Part shown: in pieces, positions 1 through 8,708 of the stretch
Layout: each line of letters starts with the position of its first letter
Numbering within the stretch: position 1 is the first letter of the stretch
Notes under the pieces: generated by a model
Database searches by the model: none
Seen by the model: the letters and a program-made list of their open reading frames with translations, nothing else
Told to the model about the DNA's origin: nothing
Assembly: GCA_000697335.1 (NCBI GenBank)
Contig: JNEM01015921.1
Location: 1-10,038, forward strand
Direction: 5' to 3'
DNA length: 10,038 bases
Source of the DNA: Conidiobolus incongruus B7586
Taxonomy: Eukaryota; Entomophthoromycota; Entomophthoromycetes; Entomophthorales; Conidiobolaceae
Translations under genes and position numbers: made by a program

Positions 1-2140
1 AATTATATTAAATAACTAATTATTTTGAACCTTATTATAAAATATAATATTTATTTTTCAAAAAAAATTTAATGGTAAAAAATATTTAAAAATGATATAA
101 TAGTTTATTATAAATTAAAACAATAATTAATAATTTCTCAACTATATTATTTTGCAAAAAAAAAATAACAGACTTTAATATTGTTATATTTTATCTATCA
201 ATTAAACATTAGTTTTATAAATTTAAGGTTAAATTAGTAAATAAATTGCTATTTTTGATGAGAACAATATGAAGTCACTTTGATTGAATAACTATAAGCT
301 GTTATTTGTGACTTTGATCGAAAACATTTAATATTGATTTTTGAAAATTAAAAATCTTATATTCAAATTGGATCTCAGATAAATAAAATTATCTTATTAT
401 TTAAATTTGAATTATTATATCATTATTATCAACCCTAATTATTAATAGATTTTTAATATATTATGAAAATTATATTATATTGATAAAAAATATTTTCAAG
501 GATTTTAAAATCAAAAACTAAAGTATCATTTCAAAATAAAATAATATATTATAAATAATAGTATTTTAATATTATATAAAAATTTGTAATAATTATTTAT
601 AATATATAATAATACCAATATTTAAATTAATATTTTGAATTTTAAATATTAATTAAAATAATAATTTAAAAGTTTATATATATTTCAAACATATTAATAT
701 TAGGTAAAATTATATATTATTTTTGTCTTGAATATCAATTAATAGTCAAATAATATATAGTTATTTAATATAATAAAGGAATCAGGTTGATTGAATACTG
801 AATAAAATTGTTTAATATTATAATATAAATGAATTTAATAGAAATCAATCAAATTTAGTTAATACAAGGAGATGAATAAATATCCAACTAAATAACATCA
901 TAGTATTTTCAAATATTCATAATTGAATCAATTAAATACAAACTGATCGAAATATTCGATCTAAAACACAATATATTGAATTCTTTTTATATTTAAATAT
1001 ATCCATTTTCAATTAATATAATGAAAACTAATTGAATAATGATTAGAATCAAGTTCCAGATATATGGAGATTTTATGTCAGAGTATTTGAAAAGATATTG
1101 TTACCTTCAGATTATTGATTAAATAATTAACACCATATACTATTTAATTTCTGATATTATATATATTATATCATATAGATAAAAGAATACTTTCATTTTT
1201 TTTAAATATTTTGCAATTTCTTAAAGAAATTCAATATTTCACAATTCATAATTCAAACCTTGAATCATTTTGAAACATAGGTAGTAATTGAGATTCGATT
1301 CAAAGACTTAAATAATATATATCACTATTAAGTCATCATTTAAAGAATTTAATTATGAGTAACGTAATTAATATTTTAGTATTAAAAATTGATTAACATT
1401 TTCTAAAATCAATGGCTTTTCTTAAAAATTTCTACCACTATTAAACATAATTAAATTTATAAAAATTATTAAATCTTATATTTATGTTAATTTAACCTAT
1501 TAAATCTAAATAATTCAATTATTAAATGAATCATTTAATTTAATCTGATAATAATATTTAAGTTATATTAATAATCAAGTTAACTATTTAGAATTATCCT
1601 TGATTATATTAATAGTAAAAGCTAAAACATTAAATGCATTAAAATATGAAAAAAACAATATTTCATGTGACTTTCAATTATTATGTATCATTATTAATAG
1701 TTTCTAAAACCTAAAACTGATTCATCTGTTGAATTATTAAAGATCTGTAGCATGCATCATACCCAACACTATATTTGAATTGAATTGAATGAATTTGAGT
1801 GAAGTAAATCAAACAATTAATTAAAATTATTAATATTAAGTTGAATTTAATTATTCCATAATAATCTATTTACAAAAGAAAAATCCTTTAAATTTTATGC
1901 AAATAAACTAATATTATTTTATTTTATCAATAATATTAAATAATTTAAGATAAGCCATATATAATAATTTTATTTTATCAGATATGAACAAGTTAAATAA
2001 GGTACAAGAAATGGACGAATTAAATTTTACACAAATAATCTTTATCACTTAATTTTTCGATTCAATTGTATAATATTATTAAATTTACCAAATTTGTAAA
2101 ATATTCTCTTGAATATATAATACTCTCGTTGTGATCAAAA
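1..2140. other. AT-rich intergenic region without a supported gene
   Basis: Almost entirely A and T with frequent stops in all frames. I see no exon chain, RNA gene or long repeat. Three short open patches look slightly protein-like: 1039-1122 (+, 27 codons, starting MIRIKFQIYG), 1984-2052 (+, 22 codons) and 848-901 (-, 17-18 hydrophobic codons). None has splice partners or a recognisable motif, so I do not call them genes. A reiterated GAATTGAATTGAATGAATTT stretch lies near 1778-1797. Confidence 0.7.
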
Positions 2141-2148
2141 TTTATAAA

Positions 2149-2271
2149 TTTTTTTTTCTCTATTTAAAATACTTTTTTTCTTCTTAATATTTGATATTAA
2201 TCTTTATTTTAATTTATCATTAATTTAAATTATTTATTCTTTTTAATATTATTATATATAATTAATTCAAT
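2149..2271 (+). promoter_or_regulatory. T/C-rich leader and probable core promoter of the Nudix gene
   Basis: Just upstream of the start codon at 2272 the coding strand becomes pyrimidine-rich (poly-T/C runs at 2149-2160 and 2172-2185). It then turns into TATATA-containing sequence around 2253-2262. Pyrimidine-rich leaders are common in front of fungal genes. The tract lies about 90-120 nt before the ATG, which fits a transcription start region. The exact start site cannot be read from sequence alone. Confidence 0.4.
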
Positions 2272-3286
2272 ATGGTAACTGATCACTTGGAAGAAAAGAA
2301 ATTTGAAATTGTCAAAGAGGATATTATGTTCAAGAGGTAATATTCAGCTGATACAAAATATTATACACTGTATAAATATGGGTTTTGACGTGGTTAGATA
2401 TATTCGAATGAGCAATAGAACTGTTCAATTTCCCGACGGTCGCCAAATTGATTGGGATGTAGTGAGTCATTCCACTGCTGCAGTTATTGTGGTACCCTAT
2501 TTTACTAAAACGGTATGCTTATAATCAGTTTACTTTAACTACTAAAATATTAAATAATATTTTTAAATTTAGAAAACTATCCAATTACTCAGCGAGTAAG
2601 TATTAATTTATAGCTTTCTATTATTGTACAAATTAAATATTTATTTATAATGATAAAGATATGCTCAAGGTTTGAATGAAATGGTAATTATTAATAAAAG
2701 AATCAAGTAAAAAATTATGAAAAATTAATCATATGAATCGTAGACTTATTGTTTTGCATCTGGTGGTTACGATCCAAAGAAACATAAAAGGTAATTTTTT
2801 TATTGAGCAATCCATTATTTAATCAAAGATCGATCTAACTTTAATTGGTTCCTAGTCTTTCCGAAGCTGCTCGCTGTGAATTATCCGAAGAGGCGCGACT
2901 TAGAGGTGGTACCCTTATTCCTTTGTAAGTTAGATCATTCTTAATTTATAATTATCCAATCTAACCTGATCAATTATAGACTTCCACCGGGTTCTCCTGG
3001 TGTAGCTGAGGTAAATATATCAATAATTTTGATTAATAATAATTTAACCGATTGCTTCAATAAATAGGTAAAATGGTCATCCAACCGATTTTATCCATTT
3101 TTGGTGATCGATCCAGAAGTTGACACCGAACCCAAGGAGAGAGATGCTGAAGAATACATTGAAATAATACCAGATCAAACTTTGGAAAGCGTTGAAGATA
3201 AAATCTTCAGAGGTGAAATTATTTTGGCTTCAGCTCAGTCTTATTGGATGGCAAAGAATTATCTTCAGTTGAATAACTTAATTTAA
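2272..3286 (+). CDS. Nudix hydrolase-domain protein, eight exons, 197 aa
   Basis: The exon chain is 2272-2336, 2398-2512, 2573-2595, 2659-2683, 2744-2790, 2856-2924, 2980-3010 and 3068-3286. The seven introns are all GT-AG, 55-65 nt, and every junction keeps frame. The N-terminal part (residues 19-50) reads like the opening strands of ADP-sugar/ADP-ribose-type Nudix enzymes, with FPDGRQIDWDVV at 33-44. A GG pair at 83-84 leads into the Nudix helix. There E100, E103 and E104 give the metal-binding ELxEE core, but C99 stands where the box normally has Arg and R106 where it has Gly. Residues 126-158 (KWSSNRFYPF, then RDAEEYIE) continue as an ordered domain. The predicted role is Mg2+-dependent cleavage of a nucleoside-diphosphate-linked substrate. 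No signal peptide or membrane segment is visible, so it is probably cytosolic. The substrate is unknown, and the altered box may mean changed or weak catalysis. I chose ATG 2272 because exon 1 joins the domain in frame across a good 61-nt intron. Confidence 0.92.
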
Positions 3287-3359
3287 AATTATGAATTTTT
3301 TATTGTAAATTTTTTAATTCATAATCATTTCATATTTTAATAGATTCTATACTTTTGAA

Positions 3360-3365
3360 AATAAA
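3360..3365 (+). terminator. Putative polyadenylation signal of the Nudix gene
   Basis: An AATAAA lies about 75 nt after the stop codon at 3284-3286, in an A-rich stretch. In DNA this AT-rich the hexamer also occurs by chance, so position is the main support. Confidence 0.3.
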
Positions 3366-3431
3366 AAATAATAAACTGCGTTTATCCTTATATTTTTTGA
3401 TTTGAAATCAATGGTGCCGAATGATTTTCTC

Positions 3432-3798
3432 TCAACAATTGTAACCTGTAATACACGTGGATAAAAATTTATACAGATTTAGTAGTACAAATACAAATGA
3501 TTACAATTACCATATTCAATTAAAGTGAAAATATGGATTATATAAAAATTTATTACTTTACAAACCTTGACTGTCTTCAAATTGATTATATTGAATAGGA
3601 AAGAATTTCCAGTCTTCAACATGAATGTCTGCTAACTTTAATTTCTAATATATGTACTTTTTTTAAAATTTAAAGTATCTAAAATCAATTCAAACCCAAT
3701 ATCGTCAATAACTTATAAATTGTGTGAGTAATCTTCCGTTAGTGCATTAAATTGTCGAATTGTTTGTTCATAATAGTTACTTATAATATTTACAGGTA
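3432..3798 (-). pseudogene. Coding remnant, 3' part, unrecognised
   Basis: On the minus strand a likely acceptor (poly-T then AG, 3799-3800) opens a protein-like frame from 3798 to about 3716 (includes YYEQTIRQFNALTEDY). It then meets a stop. A second frame from 3717 (YKLLTIL) runs to a donor at 3695. A 64-nt intron (3632-3695) leads to an exon at 3631-3566 (DIHVEDWKFFPIQYNQFED) that keeps phase. A further donor at 3565 and a TTACAG acceptor ending at 3446 would give a short tail ending at TGA 3434-3432. The two frames at 3717-3720 join only if one base is missing from a T run. Composition is far richer in D, E, Q and W than the surroundings, which argues for real former or present coding. 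I recognise no domain. It lies tail-to-tail with the Nudix gene. Confidence 0.45.
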
Positions 3799-3844
3799 CT
3801 AAAAAATTTAAAAAATATTTAATTTTATTCATTTTATAATATGA

Positions 3845-3886
3845 AATAATAATAATAATAATATTAATAATATTAATAATAATAAT
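3845..3886. repeat. (AAT)n simple repeat
   Basis: A run of AAT/TAA triplets with a few interruptions, lying between two coding remnants on the minus strand. It is probably inside a former intron or in filler. It is a plain microsatellite with no coding potential. Confidence 0.8.
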
Positions 3887-4041
3887 TTCTTAATGAATGA
3901 TTATTCAAAATTTTATTTAAATTATTTGTTAAAAGTTTTTATTAAATTAATTATCCAATATATTTTCAGTTTCAATAGTCATCCACATGTAAATAATTGC
4001 TAATTAAATTAAATAATATTAAGTAATTATATTAAAATGCT

Positions 4042-4275
4042 TCAAAAATCTTGAGATTGAGGACAATATTGAGTATCACTAGACAGTGTTATAATAAAAA
4101 TAGGAGAGTCATATGGATCGAAAGCTGTCTTGAGAGGTATGGTAATTAATATCAAACTTTGGAAGCTATTGGAAGCAGTTGAAGATGATTGTTCATCATT
4201 TTCCAAAGGCTGGGGATTGAAAATAGGATGGAATAAGCCAGCTTCGTCAATAGTGAAAATTGATTTATAAACATA
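4042..4275 (-). pseudogene. Open coding-like block, minus strand, possible terminal exon
   Basis: The minus strand is open for 77 codons from 4275 to the TGA at 4044-4042. The block has no ATG, so it would have to be an exon. The reading is rich in polar and proline residues (for example GLFHPIFNPQPLENDEQSSS, then LKTAFDPYDSPIF), unlike the AT-only flanks. Candidate acceptors are the AG at 4242-4243 and the CCCCAG ending at 4210, the latter after a long pyrimidine run. I could not find a donor in the block upstream (4320-4713) that joins it in frame at the usual intron size. It may belong to the same broken gene as 4320-4713. No family is recognised. Confidence 0.4.
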
Positions 4276-4319
4276 TTAATTAAAATAGTTAAGCTAATTT
4301 GAATGCTGATTGCTTAGAC

Positions 4320-4713
4320 CTATCTTGGTCTGATATGAGATAGCAAATGTACAGCTAAATAGCCAATTGAAGTAATTAATTTTCTACTTTTCAATTGACC
4401 TAAAATGTCAATGTCAATATTCTTAGGGAATTCTTGATCTTCTTGATCAAATTCCACAAGAATAGCCAACAGGATGTCCCAAAATATGTGCGGTATCATA
4501 GACTGCTGCAATCCTATACATTTGCTAATTACTAGGTACAAGCTATGAAGCGATAATGATGCCCTACCTGCATAAAGCTTTACAAATTTCTGACGGAGTT
4601 CCGTACAATCCCAGAAGACAAGCATGATTACCATACTTGTTAAGTGAGGCAATTAATATATTACATAATTTTATTCCTTGTTCAACAGTTACTATATGCG
4701 TCTTATGAGAATA
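4320..4713 (-). pseudogene. Two-exon coding fragment, mostly helical, 5' end missing
   Basis: Minus-strand exon 4713-4568 (includes VEQGIKLCNILIASLNKYG) joins exon 4524-4320 (includes IGLQQSMIPHIFWDILLAIL and FPKNIDIDILGQLKSRK) in frame across a 43-nt GT-AG intron (4525-4567). That intron is shorter than any in the clear genes. Together they give 116 residues, hydrophobic and probably helical, ending HIRPR before TAG. An ATG-started frame from 4652 also crosses the intron, but before 4524 it is out of phase with exon 4713-4568. The 5' end has a possible acceptor at 4714-4715 but no GT donor for about 180 nt upstream, and no in-frame ATG. I therefore read it as a fragment of a larger gene that is truncated or decayed. 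The family is not recognised. A weak similarity to the middle region of fungal Zn2Cys6 transcription factors is only a guess. Confidence 0.5.
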
Positions 4714-4739
4714 CTATCAAAGTTTAGATATAATTCCTA

Positions 4740-5780
4740 TTGAATTATTCTGATTAGATGGTAATTCCTATCCAGCAATAAAATGAATAATGGTTCAAAT
4801 AATATTTTTGTTTAATTTATTCTCTTTGATTAAATATAATTATAATTGTTTGGTTTTAATAACTGAGAAATTTATTAAGAGATAATATCATCGTAATTAT
4901 TGAGAATTTTTCAAAATTATTATAAATAATAAATATTCTTTAATTAATTGATTATTATTAATTTAATTTTTAAAATTAATTTTTTCTGTAAATATTTTTA
5001 TGAATTAATTCATTTTAAGTTATATTTAATTAAAAATATTTTCAAAAGCATTATTTTTTTTAAAAAATTAATATTTTAAATAGTTATTTAGTAATTAATA
5101 TTAAAGTAAAAATATTAGAATTTCTACCATAATATTAATTTGTATTATTTTAATATTAGTTAGAGCCAATATACTAAATATACTGTTTAATTTGGATGAT
5201 TAAAATCAATTTAAAATATAAATATATTTATCATAGCATAATAGATTCTTTAATATCAGTCCCTAAAATAATAAATTAAATTCTTTTTCATTAATTATTT
5301 CTATTGTTTTTAATACTACTATTTGTAAAGGTAGTCACTAGTTCAAATTAATAATATATTACTTAAGTGAATAATTTAAAAACAATTTATTTTTGAAAAG
5401 TTGTTAAAGAATTATTTTTTTGATTTAAAATTCAATAATAATTATTAAAAAAATTGGAATTTATATTATAAATTATATTAAAATATAATATATTTGAATT
5501 TTTATATAATAATAAAATTTTATTAAAAATTATGTTAAATTATTCAACTTAACAAAACAAATAATAATTAGAATCGCAAAATATATTATTTAAAAGATTT
5601 TTAAAATACAAATATTACAGTGTATCAAAATATAACATAAAAATAAAATATATCAAATTAAATAATCAGCAATGTTAGTGTTGTGTTTTATAATAAGTTT
5701 TGTAAATAAAGATCATTGTTAGAAAAGTACTTGAAATACAATTTAGTAAATTATTTATTAATCCTGTATGTCTTAAAACT
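4740..5780. other. Very AT-rich spacer without a supported gene
   Basis: A low-complexity A/T stretch, with some of the most extreme composition in the window around 4860-5150 and 5440-5660. I see no exon, RNA gene or terminal repeat. A tiny minus-strand patch after a TTTTAG acceptor near 5263 reads about nine codons and then stops. If the blocks on either side belong to one gene, this would be an unusually long intron (over 1 kb against 54-65 nt). Decay of the gene or two separate fragments is simpler. Confidence 0.6.
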
Positions 5781-5783
5781 TAC

Positions 5784-5936
5784 TGTTGAGGTGTTGTAGC
5801 AGAATATCCAATAAAAAACTCTCTTTATCCTTATTACTTCTGAGTTTAAATAATTCATTGAGTGAGTGACATAGGATTTGATTTAATTCTAATAAAAGGG
5901 TCTATAGAAGATCATTTGATTATAGACTAACAGAAC
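5784..5936 (-). pseudogene. Exon-like remnant, possible fungal transcription-factor piece
   Basis: The minus strand from 5936 reads VLLVYNQMIFYRPF and then hits a stop. A second frame, open from 5901, reads 39 residues (includes LNELFKLRSNKDKESFLLDI) up to a strong GTAAGT donor at 5783. The two frames join smoothly (YRPF into LLELNQ) if one T is missing from the TTTT run at 5894-5897. The YNxxIxxYRPF pattern resembles the YHxxIILLHRPFL motif in the middle homology region of fungal Zn2Cys6 transcription factors. That is recall, not a search result. No zinc cluster is seen in the window. The block starts about 190 nt after the GYP7 stop on the same strand, and GYP7 is complete at its 3' end, so this is not its exon. 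It may be the front part of the broken gene seen at 3432-4713. Confidence 0.4.
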
Positions 5937-6022
5937 CACTAAAAATGAGGTGTAATATAAAAATAATTATCGAATCGTGACGGACGGGTATTTTTGAAAT
6001 ACAAGGTTAGATAAAATATAAT

Positions 6023-6028
6023 TTTATT
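6023..6028 (-). terminator. Putative polyadenylation signal of the GYP7-like gene
   Basis: AATAAA on the minus strand about 100 nt after the stop codon at 6129-6127. The spacing is plausible. The hexamer is common by chance in such AT-rich DNA. Confidence 0.3.
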
Positions 6029-6126
6029 AAACTGCGATATAAATCTTATAGAATACAGAATCAATTTAAAAACTAATTACATCATTATTAGCAATTACAA
6101 ACTCGATATAATTCCAGCGTAAATAA

Positions 6127-7901
6127 TTATTCGTGGAAAGAATGAGTTTCTTGGATGTCAACAAAGCTGTCAGTAGGAGTTGGGGTTGAAGCGGCAGGAG
6201 AATCAAGTAAATATTTCAGTGAGTTCAACTCTTCAGTAGTGAGGTAAACAGGCTCGTTACGATATGTCATAAATCTAGGGAATCCAGGTGAGAAAACATT
6301 AGGATCGAGTTCTTCGAGGGTAAGGTTGGGGTGTGCATTCATTTTCCACTGGAACTGTCTAAAAAGGACTTCAGACCTCTTAAATGCTGAAGTATAGTCA
6401 ATCTTATCCGAGAGATCATTAATATATTTCAGAACTTCGTCTAAACCTTGCAAGTGCTCAATTATAATGTGATGGTGGATATCTAATATAGCAAGTGCTA
6501 AGAATAAATGATGGTGACGAGTAAGATAGTCACACCAGAACAACTCCCAAACCCTCATAATAGTCTCAAAATTGAATTCTCTCTTAAATTGAATTAATAA
6601 CCAGCGATAGCAACAGAACATGTTGTCAGAATCGATTGATTTGAGATGATGGTATAAATTAGGGATTAACAATTTAACAAGTAACTTCAAAGTAGTAAGC
6701 TGAAGATGCATACCCTTTTGGTCTCGTGCAAAGTTAGCCTTAGTTCTTTCCATCAATCCAACGAAACAATAAAAAGTCTCAACTTCATCTTGAATGGTCA
6801 TATAGAGTGGAGATAGCAAGTCACTCATTCCCTGGACATAGCCAAGTCCCTTTTGATAAAAGTGATAACACATGAGAATATCCTTCAGTTGTTCCAAATG
6901 TTCATTAGAATGAGGTAAGGCGGAATCCTCTTCATTCTCAGGACCACCATTAGGAATTTGTCTTTCAGCAAAAAGTGGAATATGCCGATCAGTACGGAGA
7001 ACATCTTTTTCAATACGAGCTTTTTGTTCTTGATAATCTTCAGTTTGTTGGACTTTAGGATCAAGCCAAATTTGTTTCAATTTAAAATAATTTTCATTAT
7101 TTCTGATACGAATTTGATTTCTCTCTTCTTCAGTACTTTCCCAAGGATAAACATTTAACAAATACTTCCATACTTCAGGACGAATATCATGTTCAACTCC
7201 CTAGTTTGCAAAATGAATAAAATTGATATTAATATAATTGATTGAGTATATCTTACCCCAGAGAAAATTCTTTTTCTGATAATATATTCCGGTATTAGTA
7301 ACTGTGTGGAGTATTTAGGATTTTCCAAACTTTCTGGACTACTCTGTTCATAAAAATAGCGTACCCACTCTGTTGCTGAGAGAGGTTCCTTGGAACAACA
7401 AATAAATTTGTCATATGGGGCAACTCCCAAGTCCTAAACGGAAAAAATTAATAATTATTTTAATGAAAAATCAATATTGGAAATTACTTCTAAAATTTCA
7501 AATTCGCCAACTTCAGTCGACAGGTTCTCTTGAAGGGAAATATTATGTCGTGAAGAGTTAGTTGAAAAGGCACTACTGAATGAAGGGTTCTCCACCATAG
7601 AGGCGGCCCATCGGGATAAATACAATCGCGCCGTCACGTCTAAACCCTGTAAATGACTAAATTGAGTAGTAAAATTGGGACCGTAAGTTGCTTCAGTTTC
7701 TTGGTTTGCAATTCCGGTCGTGTAAGGCAATAAAGATTGCGTATATGGATGATTAGCAATAACTTCTACAATAGAAAATGAGCAAAAATTGCAAATTTGA
7801 AATCAAAAATAAATTTTAATACCCCTAGCTCTATCTATACCTCTAGTAACTTGAGCAAATTTTTCCAAAACTGTAAACGCTAAAGGGTTTAACTGGCTCA
7901 T
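6127..7901 (-). CDS. GYP7: GYP7-like TBC-domain Rab GTPase-activating protein, four exons, 535 aa
   Basis: Exons on the minus strand are 7901-7823, 7765-7488, 7433-7257 and 7200-6127. Introns of 57, 54 and 56 nt are all GT-AG and in phase. Residues 5-35 (VLEKFAQVTRGIDRAR), ARLYLSRWA and VGEFEILE match the linker of fungal GYP7. The TBC domain starts at FSGG (176-179). It carries the arginine finger in IEKDVLRTDR (R247) and the glutamine finger in YVQGMSDLL (Q301). Then come the GYP7/TBC1D15 blocks RWLLIQFKREF, ALAILD and LKYINDLS. Known members stimulate GTP hydrolysis on Ypt7/Rab7-type GTPases and so limit endosome-vacuole/lysosome fusion. This protein should act on the cytosolic face of those membranes. 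It is shorter than usual (fungal GYP7 about 750-850 aa) because the N-terminal Rab-binding region is missing. ATG 7901 is the only start that joins exon 1 in frame. Broken traces of the missing part lie just upstream. There is no membrane segment. Confidence 0.93.
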
Positions 7902-7934
7902 ATAAAAACAAATTTATGAAACAAAAGTAAACTT

Positions 7935-8400
7935 TTTAAAATTCTATTATAAACTTTGAGGTTTCTCTAATTGATGGTCTAACCGTTTGATAAATAAAAG
8001 AATAAGACGATAATAAACTAAATTGAATAAACTGAATTTGTTCAATGATGAATGGTCAGATTAACCATTTATATTTCAAATTACCTCATAATTCATCCAA
8101 TTTTGGTTCTTTAATATTTAAATTATGCACAGCTAGATATTCAATTATCTCATTGTTTATTTTAAATGCTGGCAATTATTATAGCTAAAATGATATCATA
8201 TTTTCAAGAATTTATTTCAATTATATTCACTGAATATAAAAGCTACAGAATTAAATTAAATTAAATATATATCTAGGATTTATATCATCTAAATTGAATA
8301 TACAACGCTTTCAACTGATTATGTATATGTATATTAAATTTAAGAAATAATGGTTAAATTGAAATTTGAAACTTACACTTGGCGATTTTAAAAAAAATGT
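7935..8400 (-). pseudogene. Interrupted remnant of the GYP7 N-terminal Rab-binding region
   Basis: Reading the minus strand towards the GYP7 gene, three pieces resemble the front of fungal GYP7. (1) 8391-8377 ends at a perfect GTAAGT donor. A 62-nt intron (8315-8376), an 11-nt microexon (8304-8314) and a 61-nt intron (8243-8303) lead to LLYSVNIIEINS, a stop, then KYDIILAIII. This recalls the LLYSKSKVYVHP...GFIALVQ opening. (2) 8169-8087 reads INNEIIEYLAVHNLNIKEP, then stops. (3) NWMNYE at 8104-8087 joins FIQFSLLSSYSFIYQTVRPS (from 8033) in phase across a 53-nt intron (8034-8086). This recalls the YAFAVPLSEIYSLLVRPPS segment. It then ends at a TAA at 7937-7935, where the family has about 60 more residues before the linker. 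No ATG is in frame at the front. I read this as a decayed or mis-sequenced N-terminal half. Confidence 0.5.
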
Positions 8401-8437
8401 TAAAAAATAAAATTGATAATAAAAGAACAATTAAATA

Positions 8438-8510
8438 GAATAAGGAAAAAAGGAAGAAAGAAAGAAACAAAACAGAGATATTAACAAAAATTGTATTGTA
8501 TATATAATAT
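8438..8510 (-). promoter_or_regulatory. Pyrimidine-rich leader, probable promoter region of GYP7
   Basis: On the minus strand 8478-8438 is almost pure C/T (TTTCTTTCTTTCTTCC type runs), preceded by TATATATAC near 8498-8506. It resembles the leader of the Nudix gene. It lies about 540 nt before the present ATG but only some 50-60 nt before the first remnant of the N-terminal region. This suggests that the ancestral start codon was near 8390-8400. Confidence 0.4.
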
Positions 8511-8630
8511 AAGATAAGGAGAATGAGATTAAATAAACTGATGAAAAATAAATATTCTAAAAGTTGAAAACAAATATTAGATTAAAATCAATTGTTTCAT
8601 TGTGATACAATTGAATCCAGATTTAATTAA

Positions 8631-8703
8631 GGGGAATTAGCTCAAATGGTAGAGCGCTCGCTTAGCATGCGAGAGGCACGGGGATCGATACCCCGATTCT
8701 CCA
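8631..8703 (+). tRNA. tRNA-Ala, anticodon AGC
   Basis: A complete 73-nt cloverleaf. The acceptor stem 8631-8637 pairs with 8696-8702 with one G-U pair. The D stem is GAGC-type. The anticodon stem CTCGC/GCGAG holds loop TTAGCAT with AGC at 8664-8666. The T stem CGGGG/CCCCG encloses ATCGATA. The discriminator base is A at 8703; CCA is not encoded, as expected for a eukaryote. The G3-U70 pair, the main identity element for alanyl-tRNA synthetase, is present (G at 8633, T at 8700). Internal pol III promoters are visible: box A around 8638-8649 (TAGCTCAAATGG) and box B around 8681-8691 (GGATCGATACC). There is no intron. The sequence is close to animal and plant tRNA-Ala. Confidence 0.98.
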
Positions 8704-8708
8704 TTTTT
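8704..8708 (+). terminator. RNA polymerase III terminator (T5)
   Basis: Five T residues directly follow the discriminator base of tRNA-Ala on the coding strand. This is the usual eukaryotic pol III stop signal. Confidence 0.85.

Noticed and set aside
425-445. CCCTAA-like motifs (here and near 9503) as telomere repeats
   Set aside because: They are single occurrences with no tandem array.
2303-2397. Alternative Nudix start giving an N-terminus MKLSKRILCSRG...
   Set aside because: This frame runs through the 61-nt intron 2337-2397. Starting at ATG 2272 and splicing gives a better N-terminus (EDIMFKRYIRMSNRTV) with correct GT-AG ends.
4525-4652. ATG-started reading MPHLTSM... as the true N-terminus of the 4320 fragment
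   Set aside because: Before 4524 this frame overlaps a better coding frame (IKLCNILIASLNKYG) and a GT-AG intron. Only the part after 4524 looks real.
5784-5936. Last exon of the GYP7-like gene
   Set aside because: GYP7 ends normally after its TBC domain with a stop at 6129-6127, followed by a plausible poly(A) signal. No donor near its end would link to this block.
6958-7158. Open frame of 66 codons on the plus strand
   Set aside because: It lies antisense to exon 4 of the GYP7-like gene, is rich in Phe and Ile as AT-rich shadow frames are, and has no motif.
8681-8691. tRNA T-loop ATCGATA (A instead of T at position 54) as an oddity
   Set aside because: Animal and plant tRNA-Ala carry the same T-loop, so this is normal for the isoacceptor.
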